A stretch of DNA of 64,000 nt, taken from positions 405,632 through 469,631 of the forward strand of contig NZ_VTTO01000005.1 of assembly GCF_008364825.1 (NCBI RefSeq), read 5' to 3'. The DNA is from Azospirillum sp. B21 (GTDB lineage: Bacteria; Pseudomonadota; Alphaproteobacteria; Azospirillales; Azospirillaceae). The notes beneath the pieces are model-generated. The model saw nothing but the letters and a program-made list of their open reading frames with translations, made no database searches and was not told where the DNA came from. Within the stretch, counting starts at the first letter, position 1. The number at the start of each line of letters is the position of its first letter. Shown here piece by piece: positions 34,900 through 43,816 of this stretch. A program made the position numbers and the translations under genes.

Positions 34900-35505
34900 A
34901 TGACGTTCGAACTCATTCTTACCTTTGCTGCATACGCCTTCGTCACTTCGATAACTCCGGGACCGAACAACACCATGCTCCTGGCCTCGGGCGTCAATTA
35001 CGGGCTGCTGCGGACGGTTCCTCATATTCTCGGCGTCAGCCTGGGTTTCGGGGCCATGGTGTTCGCGGTCGGCTCCGGCCTTGGCAGCCTTTTCGTGGCT
35101 TTTCCAGCCCTGCACACCCTGCTGCGCTGGGTCGGGGCGGCATACCTGCTCTGGCTCGCCTGGAGGATCGCCGTTTCGGGCACGATGAAGGACGAGGCCA
35201 CGAACGCCAATCCGCTGACCTTCCTTGAGGCCGCAGCGTTCCAGTGGGTCAATCCGAAGTGCTGGGTGATGGCAACGGGCGCCATAGCGACCTACATGCC
35301 GCCGACCGGCGACGTGAGCGATCTTATGGTGATCACCGTCCTGTTCTGCCTGATCAACGGTCCCTGCGTGGGATCGTGGGCCGGGTTCGGGGTGGTGTTG
35401 CGGCGCTGGCTGAGCGACCCGCAGGCCAACCGGTTCTTCAACGTCGCGATGGCCGGTCTGCTCGTCCTTTCACTTCATCCGCTTCTGACCGAAGGGATGT
35501 GGTGA
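34900..35505 (+). CDS. LysE/RhtB-family amino-acid exporter
   Basis: 201 residues from the ATG at 34900 (GAGGAC upstream); an upstream ATG at 34873 adds nine unlikely residues. 'FVTSITPGPNNTMLLASGVN' is the hallmark LysE N-terminal motif, followed by five more hydrophobic segments, 'LLRWVGAAYLLWLAWRI' and 'FQWVNPKCWVMATGAI' (family FQxxNPK). It exports an amino acid or homoserine-lactone-like compound across the inner membrane. Divergent from the MocR regulator that probably controls it. Confidence 0.92.
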   Translation: MTFELILTFAAYAFVTSITPGPNNTMLLASGVNYGLLRTVPHILGVSLGFGAMVFAVGSGLGSLFVAFPALHTLLRWVGAAYLLWLAWRIAVSGTMKDEATNANPLTFLEAAAFQWVNPKCWVMATGAIATYMPPTGDVSDLMVITVLFCLINGPCVGSWAGFGVVLRRWLSDPQANRFFNVAMAGLLVLSLHPLLTEGMW

Positions 35506-35578
35506 GCGTCCGGCCTTCCGCCCCCTCCCCCGCCGCAATTCGTCGATCACCGTAAACCAAGGAAGAAAGGAAACCACC

Positions 35579-35998
35579 GTGACCTCCATGAATCGTCGCG
35601 CCGCCTTCATGGGCGCGGGCTTTGCCACTCTGGGCCTCGTCGCCGTGTCGTCTGCCGCACACGCCCAGGCGACGGAAAAGCCACCGGCCGCCGCCGCGCC
35701 CGCGGGATCGCACCCCGTGACCGTGGTGCTGCGTCTGAGCGCCAAGGATCCCGCAGCCTTCAAGGCGCATCTCATGAAGACGGTTCCGGTGACGCGGGTC
35801 GCCTCCGGCTGCCGCTACAGCCACTCCTTTCAGGATCCGCAAAATCCGGCGGAGTTCATCCTGATCCAGGGCTGGGACTCAGCCGCGCAGCAGCAGGCCT
35901 ACGTCGCATGGCGCAAGCAGACGGGTGACCTGAAGCTGCTCATGGATTTCCTGGCGAAGCCACCGATCGTCGAGACCTTCGAGCTTTTCGACGCCTGA
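35579..35998 (+). CDS. Secreted antibiotic-biosynthesis-monooxygenase (ABM) fold protein
   Basis: 139 residues from a GTG with AAGGA upstream; an ATG nine bases later is an alternative. The N-terminus 'MNRRAAFMGAGFATLGLVAV' with a SSAAHAQA cleavage site resembles a Tat/Sec signal peptide. The mature part 'VTVVLRLSAKDPAAFKAHL', 'CRYSHSFQDPQNPAEFILIQ' and GWDSAAQQQAYVAWRKQ fits the small ferredoxin-like ABM fold (dimeric alpha-beta barrel). A periplasmic location is unusual for that fold. Function is not known. Confidence 0.7.
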   Translation: MTSMNRRAAFMGAGFATLGLVAVSSAAHAQATEKPPAAAAPAGSHPVTVVLRLSAKDPAAFKAHLMKTVPVTRVASGCRYSHSFQDPQNPAEFILIQGWDSAAQQQAYVAWRKQTGDLKLLMDFLAKPPIVETFELFDA

Positions 35999-36360
35999 GT
36001 CGTGGTCTTGTCATACCCAAATCCCAGGTAAGCGTTGAACCGCTCCGGGTTTGTCGGAAGCCCCATTTCCGGAGAGGATGGGGCCTCCATGACCGGCCGT
36101 GTCATGCCTGTCTCCCGCAAGATCGCCTGATCACCGCAACCCGCTGGTGAATTCCGCTCTCACGCCGATTTGTGCACCAAAGTCCTGTGCCGTACGACCC
36201 GAACGTCCGGTCGTCGCCGTCGAGTGGCGGTGCGGGCCGCGCATGCGTCTCCTCCAAGAGGAAGGAGAACCGCTACGCGGCAGCACCGCAACGATCAAGC
36301 TGGCGCTAAAGCTGACGGAACCCCATATCGGTTCCGGATGCACAGGATGAGGACTTTGTT
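35999..36360. other. Intergenic region with a small hairpin
   Basis: No gene is convincing. GCCCCAT (36060-36066) and ATGGGGC (36078-36084) form a 7-bp stem about 60 bases after the ABM-protein stop, which may end that transcript although no T-run follows. The rest upstream of the acylase gene shows nothing I can name. Confidence 0.35.
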
Positions 36361-37389
36361 ATGGCAAACAAAGTGGCCCGTGTTATGGCAGTTGGGCTTG
36401 TCGCTGCATTCTTTGCAACAACAGCAGCCGATGGCGCATCGGCCTGCTCCCGCATCCTGTCGAATACGAATGGTCAGGCCAATGTCGTCGCTCGGACCAT
36501 GGATCTTTACCGCTCGGATGATGCGAAGATGGTCGTCTATCCGCGCGGATTGGAGAGGGTTTCGAAGACCGGTGACGGCAAGTCCTTCAACTGGGCATCG
36601 AAACTGGGAAGCGTGGCCGTCACTTCGTTTGGAAGCGCGACGAGCGACGGCATGAACGAGAAGGGGCTCGTGGCGAACCTGCTCTATCTTGGCGACACCA
36701 GATACGAGCAGCGTGACGGTCGGCCCGGACTGTCGAATCTGCTATGGGCCCAATACGTGCTCGACAACTTCGCTTCAGTAAAGGAAGCGGTCGAAGGATT
36801 GAAGGACGTTCAGATCGTTCCTGTTGCGCACGACGGCAAGCAATGGCCGCTTCATCTCGCAATATCGGATGCCGAAGGGGATTCAGCCATCGTCGAGTTC
36901 GTCGACGGCAGGATGGCCGTTCATCAGGGCAAGGAGTTTACCGTGATGACCAACGAGCCGCCGTTGGAGACTCAGCTCAACAACGTCCGGAATTACAAGC
37001 TTTTCGGCGGCACGAAACCGATGCCGGGCGATATCGATCCGCAAAGCCGTTTCATCCGGGCTGCTTCGTATTTGAAAACGTTGCCGCCGGCCAGGAGCGT
37101 GCCGGAAGCCATCGCCGGCGCTCAATCCATTGCCCGCACCGTAGCGGTCCCGCCGGGCGCCAAAGATACCTCCGGCGGCGTTGCCGAGGATGCATGGCCG
37201 ACACTTTGGTTCACGCTGGCCGACTCAACCAACAAGACTTATTTCTTCCACTCCGCCAGTTCTCCCAATCTCTACTGGGTCGATCTCGCGAAGATCGATT
37301 TCGGGTCGAAGGCAAGCGAACGAGCCATCGATGCATATGACTGGGCCCTTGCCGGGGACATCACACAGCGCTTCACCAACACCGATTGA
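36361..37389 (+). CDS. Secreted Ntn-type linear amide hydrolase (penicillin V acylase / bile-salt-hydrolase family)
   Basis: 342 residues. A signal peptide (VMAVGLVAAFFATTAADGASA) ends directly before Cys29, so that cleavage exposes the catalytic N-terminal cysteine (C-SRILSNTNG). Family features include 'VVARTMDLYRSD' (Arg and Asp of the site), 'TSDGMNEKGLVANLLYL', 'GDSAIVEFVDGRMAVHQGKE' and 'VMTNEPPLETQLNNVRNY'. Gram-negative members hydrolyse penicillin V and long-chain acyl-homoserine lactones, so a role in quorum-signal degradation is possible. The gene is monocistronic, converging on the ABC transporter operon. Confidence 0.88.
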   Translation: MANKVARVMAVGLVAAFFATTAADGASACSRILSNTNGQANVVARTMDLYRSDDAKMVVYPRGLERVSKTGDGKSFNWASKLGSVAVTSFGSATSDGMNEKGLVANLLYLGDTRYEQRDGRPGLSNLLWAQYVLDNFASVKEAVEGLKDVQIVPVAHDGKQWPLHLAISDAEGDSAIVEFVDGRMAVHQGKEFTVMTNEPPLETQLNNVRNYKLFGGTKPMPGDIDPQSRFIRAASYLKTLPPARSVPEAIAGAQSIARTVAVPPGAKDTSGGVAEDAWPTLWFTLADSTNKTYFFHSASSPNLYWVDLAKIDFGSKASERAIDAYDWALAGDITQRFTNTD

Positions 37390-37527
37390 AACGATTCCGC
37401 CAAGTATCGCACCAAGTCTGAGCTGACGACGCCGAGGGTCGGCGGGCGGACGCGGTGAATTCCGCACAGCGCGACCGTCATGTTCAGCGGATCGCCGGGT
37501 TCGGCCGAATGGGCAGGCGGCGACCGC

Positions 37528-38214
37528 CTACGGAAGGTCTACCTGCCCGTCGCGCAGCGACACCGCATGGTCGAAGCGGCCGAAGATCGACTCGTCGTGC
37601 GTGACCACCAGAACCGCGGCCTGCTGTTCAAGGGCGAGCCGGCGGAGCAGATCCATCACCATGCCGGCCCGTCCGGAATCGAGCGCCGCCGTCGGCTCGT
37701 CGGCCAGGATGATGCGCGGGCGGTTGGCGAGCGCGCGGGCGATGGCCACCCGCTGCGCCTCCCCGCCGGACAGCCGGGACGGCAGCGACGCGCCGCGGTG
37801 CCCGACCTCCAGATAGTCCAGCAGAGCCCGTGCCCGCCGCCGCGCCTCCTCGCCGGAAACACCGGCCAGATCGAGGGCCACGGCGACATTCTCCTCGGCG
37901 GTGAGGAACGGCAGAAGATTGTGGAACTGGAAGATGAAGCCGATCTTCTCCAGGCGAAGCCGGCGCAGGTCGGATTTCAGCCAGCGGCCGTCATAGACCG
38001 TCTCGCCGTCCAGGTCCATGCGGCCACGCGTCGGCTCGACGATGCAGCCGATCAGGTTCAGGAGCGTCGTCTTGCCGGACCCGCTGGGACCGAGCAGACC
38101 GACCACCTGCCCGGGATAGACCCGCAGGTCCGTATCCTTCAGCGCGTGCACGGCGGCCTCGCCGCTGCCGTAGGTCTTGGCGATTCCCTGAAGCTCGACG
38201 AGCGGCGCCGCCAT
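37528..38214 (-). CDS. ABC transporter ATP-binding protein (LolD/MacB-type)
   Basis: 228 residues from the ATG at 38214, four bases after the permease stop; the frame upstream of it overlaps the permease. Walker A 'GLLGPSGSGKTTLLNLIG', Q-loop 'FIFQFHNLLPFLTAEENV', signature 'LSGGEAQRVAIARALAN' and Walker B 'RIILADEPTAALDS' are all intact. Pairs with an FtsX-fold permease and a membrane-fusion protein in one operon, as in DevBCA-like mechanotransmission exporters. Confidence 0.92.
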   Translation of the reverse strand: MAAPLVELQGIAKTYGSGEAAVHALKDTDLRVYPGQVVGLLGPSGSGKTTLLNLIGCIVEPTRGRMDLDGETVYDGRWLKSDLRRLRLEKIGFIFQFHNLLPFLTAEENVAVALDLAGVSGEEARRRARALLDYLEVGHRGASLPSRLSGGEAQRVAIARALANRPRIILADEPTAALDSGRAGMVMDLLRRLALEQQAAVLVVTHDESIFGRFDHAVSLRDGQVDLP

Positions 38215-38218
38215 CGCC

Positions 38219-39352
38219 TCAGCCTCCGAGCGCGGTCGCAGGATCGACCTTGAGCGCAAGCCGGACGCCGAGTCCGCTCGCCACCACACAGAGGACCAGC
38301 ACGGCCGCTCCCAGCATCAGCGCATCGTCCGGCAGCAGCAGCAGGCGGCGCGGGAAATGGTCCTTGGCGAGCAGGATCAGCAGCGTGCCGGCCCCCCACC
38401 CGATCGCCCCCATGGCAAGCGCCTGCTGCAGGATCAGGGCGACGATGGTGCGGTCGGGCGCGCCAATCAGCTTCAGCGTGGCGATGGCCTTCACCTTGTC
38501 CATGGTCATCGTATAGAGGATCAATGCGATCACCACCGCGGATACCGCCATCAGCAGCGCCGTGAACAGGCCGATCTGCCGGCGCGCCTTTTCGACCACC
38601 GACTTCAGCAGCAGCCCCTCCTGCTCCCCCTGTGTGAGCGCCGCGATGTGCTTCCAACGCGCCGCCTCCGCCGCCACGCGGGCCTCTGGCACGCCGGGCA
38701 GGACGCGCGCCACCACCGCGTTCACCGTGTCGAGGCCGGCCGGCAGGCCGCCGCGCGCCAACTCGCGGCGGGCGGCGGGCGGATCCAGTTCGAACTGCAG
38801 GCGCTGGCTGTCCCGCAGGGTCATGTGGACGACCGGATCGCCGCCGGATGCGACGATGCCGTCGGTCAGCCCGACCACCTCGTAGACGTCCCGCCCCAGC
38901 CGCACGCGCTCACCGATCTCCAGCCCGGCGCGACGGTCGGCGAGCATCTCGTAATGGCTGCGGGTGATCGGCCGGCCGGCGGCGAGGCGCCGCGGCTCTC
39001 CGGGCCGGCCTGGCTCGTAGCCCACGACGTACAAGCGCAACGTCCGCCCGCGATGCTCCGTTTCCACCGACTGGAAGGTCAGCGAGCCGGCCGCGGCCAC
39101 CCCGGCCAGTCGCGCCACCGCGTCCCGGTGATCGCCGGGGATGCGCGAGGCCTCGGCAAAGGGGCCACGGGTGCCGGATTCGACGATCCACAGATCGGCT
39201 CCGGGCTGGCGCACCAGCGTCAGCGCCTCGTCCACCAGCCCGCGGTAGATGCCGATCATCGACAGCACGACACCCAGCAACAGGCTCAGCCCCAGGCAGG
39301 TCAGCAGGAAACGGCCGAGATTGTGGCGGACATCGCGCACCGCGAGGTTCAT
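38219..39352 (-). CDS. FtsX/DevC-type ABC transporter permease
   Basis: 377 residues from the ATG at 39352, which overlaps the stop of the fusion-protein gene (ATGA). The first transmembrane segment is 'FLLTCLGLSLLLGVVLSMIG'. A large periplasmic domain (about residues 45-255) follows, then three C-terminal segments including 'TALLMAVSAVVIALILYTMT', with the FtsX coupling region 'KVKAIATLKLIGAPDRTI'. This four-helix plan with one long outer loop is that of DevC/MacB. It should drive export of a lipid or lipophilic compound; the cargo is unknown. Confidence 0.88.
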   Translation of the reverse strand: MNLAVRDVRHNLGRFLLTCLGLSLLLGVVLSMIGIYRGLVDEALTLVRQPGADLWIVESGTRGPFAEASRIPGDHRDAVARLAGVAAAGSLTFQSVETEHRGRTLRLYVVGYEPGRPGEPRRLAAGRPITRSHYEMLADRRAGLEIGERVRLGRDVYEVVGLTDGIVASGGDPVVHMTLRDSQRLQFELDPPAARRELARGGLPAGLDTVNAVVARVLPGVPEARVAAEAARWKHIAALTQGEQEGLLLKSVVEKARRQIGLFTALLMAVSAVVIALILYTMTMDKVKAIATLKLIGAPDRTIVALILQQALAMGAIGWGAGTLLILLAKDHFPRRLLLLPDDALMLGAAVLVLCVVASGLGVRLALKVDPATALGG

Positions 39353-40524
39353 GGCGCCGTCTCCAGCGGTTCGGCGCGCCGGCCCTCGCGCAGGCCGGAC
39401 ACCGCGGCGACGACCGGCCGCGCCCCGTCGGGCAGGCCGCCGGTCACTTCCAGCCGGCCGTCCAGCGTGTGGCGGCCGAAGCTCAGCGTGCGGCGGGCGA
39501 GCCGGCCGTCCTCGACGGTCCACACCATGCCGTTGCGCCCGTCGAAACGGTCGACCGCCACCTGCGGCACCAGCACGGCGCGTGGCAGGGAACCGACGGC
39601 AATGGTCGCCTCCAGCTGTTCGGCGAGGTGGACCCGGGACGGGCAGACCTCGCATTTCAGGTAGACCTTCCGCTCTTCGGTGACTCGGTCGCTCTCCAGG
39701 TCGATGCGCACCACGCGCGCCGCGAAGGTCCGGCCGGGCAGCGAGCGCAGCCGCACCGCCGCCTCCTGCCCTTCCGTCAGGCTGCCGGCCGAGGCCTCGT
39801 CGATGTGGACCAGCGCCCACACGCTGTCCGGAGCGATCAGGGTGAACAACGGCTCGCCGGGATTGACGGCGGCACCCAGTTCCTTGTGGCGGGCGATCAC
39901 CAGCGCCTCGAACGGGGCGGTCAGCGTGTAGCTGTCGAGCCGCGCGGATTCGTAACGCAGCCGCGCTTCGGCGTCGGCCACCGTGGCATCGGCCAGCGCA
40001 AGGTCGGATCGCGCCAGCGCCAGTTCCGCATCGGCAACGCGCAGGTCGGCGGCACTGTCCTGTGCCACCTCGACCGACACGCTGCCTTTGGACAGCAGTT
40101 CCTGCCGCCGTCCGGCGGCCTGCCGGCGCTTGTCGAGCAGCGAGTTCGCCTTGAGGATGGCAGCCTCCGCCTTGGCGCGCGCCGCGCGGGCCTGTTGCAG
40201 CGCGGCCTCGGCCTCGGCGACGCGGGCGTCCTGCTGGCGGGTGTCGAGCCGGGCGAGGACGGCGCCCTTCGGCACACGGTCCTCGTGGTCGGCGAACAGC
40301 CCGGTCACCGTGCCGGCGACCTCCAGCCCGACCGCCGAGCGCACGCGCGCCTCCACCGTACCGATGCCGTAGACCTCGATGGCGACGTCATGCTCGACCG
40401 CGGCGACGGTGACGGCGACCGGGCGGAGCCAGACCGCCCACCCAGCCGCGGCGAGGGCGCCGGCGATCAGCATCAGCACGAGACCCAACCGCCACCGACG
40501 CATCACCGGATTCCCCTTGGCCAT
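39349..40524 (-). CDS. HlyD-type periplasmic membrane-fusion protein
   Basis: 391 residues from the ATG at 40524 (a second ATG at 40503 with GGGGAAT is an alternative). A single N-terminal anchor 'LGLVLMLIAGALAAAGWAVW' precedes the biotinyl-lipoyl-like segment 'GTVEARVRSAVGLEVAGTVT', a long alpha hairpin rich in Ala/Glu/Arg/Leu (about residues 95-195), and beta-barrel motifs 'LTAPFEALVIARHKELGAAV' and 'VPQVAVDRFDGRNGMVW'. It connects the FtsX/LolD pair to an outer-membrane factor not encoded here. Confidence 0.88.
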   Translation of the reverse strand: MAKGNPVMRRWRLGLVLMLIAGALAAAGWAVWLRPVAVTVAAVEHDVAIEVYGIGTVEARVRSAVGLEVAGTVTGLFADHEDRVPKGAVLARLDTRQQDARVAEAEAALQQARAARAKAEAAILKANSLLDKRRQAAGRRQELLSKGSVSVEVAQDSAADLRVADAELALARSDLALADATVADAEARLRYESARLDSYTLTAPFEALVIARHKELGAAVNPGEPLFTLIAPDSVWALVHIDEASAGSLTEGQEAAVRLRSLPGRTFAARVVRIDLESDRVTEERKVYLKCEVCPSRVHLAEQLEATIAVGSLPRAVLVPQVAVDRFDGRNGMVWTVEDGRLARRTLSFGRHTLDGRLEVTGGLPDGARPVVAAVSGLREGRRAEPLETAP

Positions 40525-40682
40525 TCCCGTACCGCCAGCATCGTACCCGCCGCCCCCGGCCCTGTCGGTGAGACAGTCACCGAAGCAGCCGGGGCGAAAC
40601 GCCGCACGTCGTGGACCCAAACGGCTCATCGGTTAGCCGCAAGCATCGGGACCAGGGCTCCGAGACAGCGGCATCGCGGCCA

Positions 40683-43600
40683 CTACGCCGCGGCGACGCG
40701 CTCGAGCCTGGCGGGAATGCCCTGGCGGACCGCGGTGCCGGCGATCGGATCGACCCACACCGAGGCGCCCGCCCGGGTCGGATCGACGAGGCCGAGGTCG
40801 TTCAGGTTGATGCCCGCAGCGATCTCCGGCACGTCCGGCTGGCGGCGGTCGCCGATCACATGGGCGCGGGCGCCGAATTCCCTGTGGCCGAAGCCATGCT
40901 CCACGGCGAGGACGCCGGCCATGACGCCGTGGCGGACGATGGCGGTCGCCGGTTCGGTCCCGCCCGGCGTGGCGATGCGGATACGGTCGCCGGTCTCGAT
41001 GCCCAGCCGCCGGGCGTCCTCGACGTTCACGCCGACCGGGTTTTCCGGGTGCAGGTGGCGCAGCCGCGTCGCCCCGATCATGTAGGCGCTGACCAGCACC
41101 GACTTGGAACTGACCAGTTGGAAGGGCCAGTCCTCCGGCGGGTGGACACGGCTCACCGGCGTGCCGTCGGCGAAGACCGGCGGCATCCAGCTGGCCGTTC
41201 CGGTCCACCGCCTGCCGGTGACGCTGCTTTTCGAGGCACCAAGCGCCTCGTTGTAGACCAGCAGCCCGCCCTTGAAGCGGTGGGTCGCCTTGTCGCCCTC
41301 GAAGCCTTCGGCCTGGTTCTGGCAGCGGCCGCCGCGGGCGAGGATGAAGGCGACCTTGCGCCACTCCTCCTCCTTCAGCGTGGCCTTCAGCGCAGGCAGG
41401 ACGCGCTCCACGCCGGACCACGCGATGTCCTCGTCGGAGGCGTCGGGCACCGGCTGCTTGCCGAGCCATGCGATGTTGGCGCCGCCCCGCAGGTACCAGT
41501 CCTCCGGCCGGTTCAGGGGATGCCTGTTGCCCTCCATGTCCTCGATGGCATCCGGACCGAAGCCCGGCAGGCCCAGGCGCCTGGCCGTGGCGATCAGGAA
41601 GGTCTCCATCTGGACATGCTGCCCGTCCGCCAGCGCGGCGGTGCGGGAGTCCACCACCGGCCAGCGCGCGGTCGTCGTCTTGGTCGGCACGCCGGCCCAG
41701 GGCGAGGCCCAGCCCCAGGTCTCGTACAGCACCGTGTCGGGCACGATGTAGTCGGCAAAGGCCGAGGATTCATTGATGAAGGGGTCGATGGCCACGATCA
41801 GCGGCAGCGCCTTCGGATCCTTCAGCTTCGCTTCCACCGCCGCGCGGATTCCGGGGATGCCATAGACCGGGTTGCTGTTCCACAGGAACAGCGCCTTCAG
41901 CGGGTATGGATAGCCGTCCACGACGCCGCTGGTCAGATACTCGGTCGTCAACTGCGGCGCATTGGGGTACCAGGGCGCCTTTGCCGGGTAGGGCTTGCCA
42001 GCCTCCTTCTTCGCCTTGAACTCCGACGACTTTTCATAGGGCACCGGACGGCTGATCGCGATGCCGGACGGCTTCACGGCGCCGGAGAAGCTGGCGAGCT
42101 TGTAGCGCGGGCCGTCCTGCTCATCCGGGAACCGGCCGCCGCCGAAAATGGTGCCGCCCTTCCAGTTCAGGTTGCCGATCAGCGTGTTCAGCGTGACCAC
42201 GCCGAAGGCGTTGTAGAAGCCGTTGCCCGCCATCATGCCGCCATGGGCGTTCGCGGCGGCCTTCTTGCCGTGGCTGGTGAACTCGTGCGCCAGACCGGCG
42301 ATGACGTCGGCGGGGATTCCGCAGATTTCGGCATAGCCGCGCAGGTCCATCCTCGAGGCCTCGTCGCGCAGCAGGGTCAGGCTGGTCTTCACGGCGAGGT
42401 CGCCGCCCGGCGCCGCCACCCTGCCGTCGTGGAACAGCGTCGCCGGTCCCGCCAGGGCATCATGGGCCGCAGGCGTGCCTGCCGGGTCGAGCACCACGAA
42501 GGCGTCCCTGTCGCCGTACCGCTCCTTCTCGTCCAGCGTCACCCAACCCATGTCGGAGGCGCGCAGCATGCGGCCCTCGCGCGGATGGCCCTTCTGCACG
42601 TTGACGAGGTGAGTGGCGTTGCACCAGCCCGCCTCGCCCGCGGCCTCGGCAGCCTTGCCGTTGGGCTGGGACAGGTAGTTGGCGTCGATGCGCCCGTTTT
42701 CGAACATCCAGCGCATCAGGCCCATGACCAGCGCGCCGTCGGTGCCCGGCCGGATCGGGATCCAGTTGGAGCGTTCGGCCGCCGCGCGGTTGTCGGCGTT
42801 GGTCAGCACCGGATCGACGACGACATAGTTCAGCACGCCGTCGGTGCGCCCCTTGGCGAGCAGCATGGCCTGACGCTTGAACGGGTTGCCCGCGTTCGAC
42901 GGGGCGGTGCCGATAAACAGCACGAACTCGGCGTTCTGCAGGTCCGGCTTGGCGTGCGGCATCTTCTTGGCGTCGCCGAAGACGGCACCGGAGCCGGAAC
43001 GGTAGGCGCCGCCGCAGTAGGAGCCGTGGCCGGCGAAGTTGATGGTGCCCAGCGCCTGATTGAAGAAGCGCCGCACGAACGGCTCGCGCCCATCGTTGAC
43101 CGAGGACAGCAGGGCCACCTGATTGACCTTCGGTCCCAGTTCCGGCGCCGCCGGGTCGATGGGGGTCTTGATGTCGCGCAGAGCCCGCAGGCCGTCGACC
43201 TGCCCCTCGCCGAACAGGTCGCCGCCTTCGGCGATCTCCTCGACCAGCCTGTCGAAGGCGATCGGCTCCCACCGTCCCGAGCCGCGCGGTCCGACGCGCT
43301 TCATCGGCGTGGTGACGCGGAACGGCGAGGTCAGCATCTCAAGCGCCGCGTTGCCGCGCCCGCAGGCGGTCGAGCGGCCCTGAAGCCCCTTCTCGTCCAG
43401 CCGCGACAGCGACTTGAAGCTCTCCTTGATCGGCGTGCCGTAGGGCAGGAAAGGGTCGGTGGACAGCGGGCTGTAGGGGTTGCCCGCGACGCGCAGCACC
43501 TTGTTCTTCTCGACGTCCACGCGGACGCGCACGCCGCACAGCGTGGTGCAGCCGAGGCAGGCGACGTTGGCGACGATCTGGCCGGGCGTCAGGGCGATGT

Positions 43601-43787
43601 CGCCGCTCTTCGCATCGACGCGGAATTCGGGCTTGGGCGCGTTGCCGGAGATGGCGTGGTCGGGCCGTTCCCCGGCCCAGGCGCCCTTCACCAGCTTGCG
43701 GCCGGTTTCGGAGAATCCACCGACAAAGGCGGCAAGCGCACCGCCCGCAGCGGTGGTCTTCAGGAGGAGGCGACGGGTGATGGACAT
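40683..43787 (-). CDS. ttrA: Tetrathionate reductase catalytic subunit TtrA (molybdopterin oxidoreductase)
   Basis: 1034 residues from the ATG at 43787; the much longer open frame upstream is a shadow of ttrC. The N-terminus MSITRRLLLKTTAAGG is a twin-arginine signal. A [4Fe-4S] motif C-x2-C-x3-C is in 'NVACLGCTTLCGVRVRV', with the fourth cysteine in 'STACGRGNAAL'. Mo-bisMGD-binding segments such as 'GHGSYCGGAYRSGSGAVFG', 'IPIRPGTDGALVMGLMRWMF' and 'NANPVYGIPG'-like 'LFLWNSNPVYGIPGI' are recognisable. Length and gene set (B, C, A with TtrS/TtrR) fit TtrA, which reduces tetrathionate to thiosulfate in the periplasm; related arsenate or polysulfide enzymes cannot be fully excluded. Confidence 0.88.
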   Translation of the reverse strand: MSITRRLLLKTTAAGGALAAFVGGFSETGRKLVKGAWAGERPDHAISGNAPKPEFRVDAKSGDIALTPGQIVANVACLGCTTLCGVRVRVDVEKNKVLRVAGNPYSPLSTDPFLPYGTPIKESFKSLSRLDEKGLQGRSTACGRGNAALEMLTSPFRVTTPMKRVGPRGSGRWEPIAFDRLVEEIAEGGDLFGEGQVDGLRALRDIKTPIDPAAPELGPKVNQVALLSSVNDGREPFVRRFFNQALGTINFAGHGSYCGGAYRSGSGAVFGDAKKMPHAKPDLQNAEFVLFIGTAPSNAGNPFKRQAMLLAKGRTDGVLNYVVVDPVLTNADNRAAAERSNWIPIRPGTDGALVMGLMRWMFENGRIDANYLSQPNGKAAEAAGEAGWCNATHLVNVQKGHPREGRMLRASDMGWVTLDEKERYGDRDAFVVLDPAGTPAAHDALAGPATLFHDGRVAAPGGDLAVKTSLTLLRDEASRMDLRGYAEICGIPADVIAGLAHEFTSHGKKAAANAHGGMMAGNGFYNAFGVVTLNTLIGNLNWKGGTIFGGGRFPDEQDGPRYKLASFSGAVKPSGIAISRPVPYEKSSEFKAKKEAGKPYPAKAPWYPNAPQLTTEYLTSGVVDGYPYPLKALFLWNSNPVYGIPGIRAAVEAKLKDPKALPLIVAIDPFINESSAFADYIVPDTVLYETWGWASPWAGVPTKTTTARWPVVDSRTAALADGQHVQMETFLIATARRLGLPGFGPDAIEDMEGNRHPLNRPEDWYLRGGANIAWLGKQPVPDASDEDIAWSGVERVLPALKATLKEEEWRKVAFILARGGRCQNQAEGFEGDKATHRFKGGLLVYNEALGASKSSVTGRRWTGTASWMPPVFADGTPVSRVHPPEDWPFQLVSSKSVLVSAYMIGATRLRHLHPENPVGVNVEDARRLGIETGDRIRIATPGGTEPATAIVRHGVMAGVLAVEHGFGHREFGARAHVIGDRRQPDVPEIAAGINLNDLGLVDPTRAGASVWVDPIAGTAVRQGIPARLERVAAA

Positions 43788-43816
43788 GATGGTGACTCCG
43801 TTGATCCCCTGCGCCG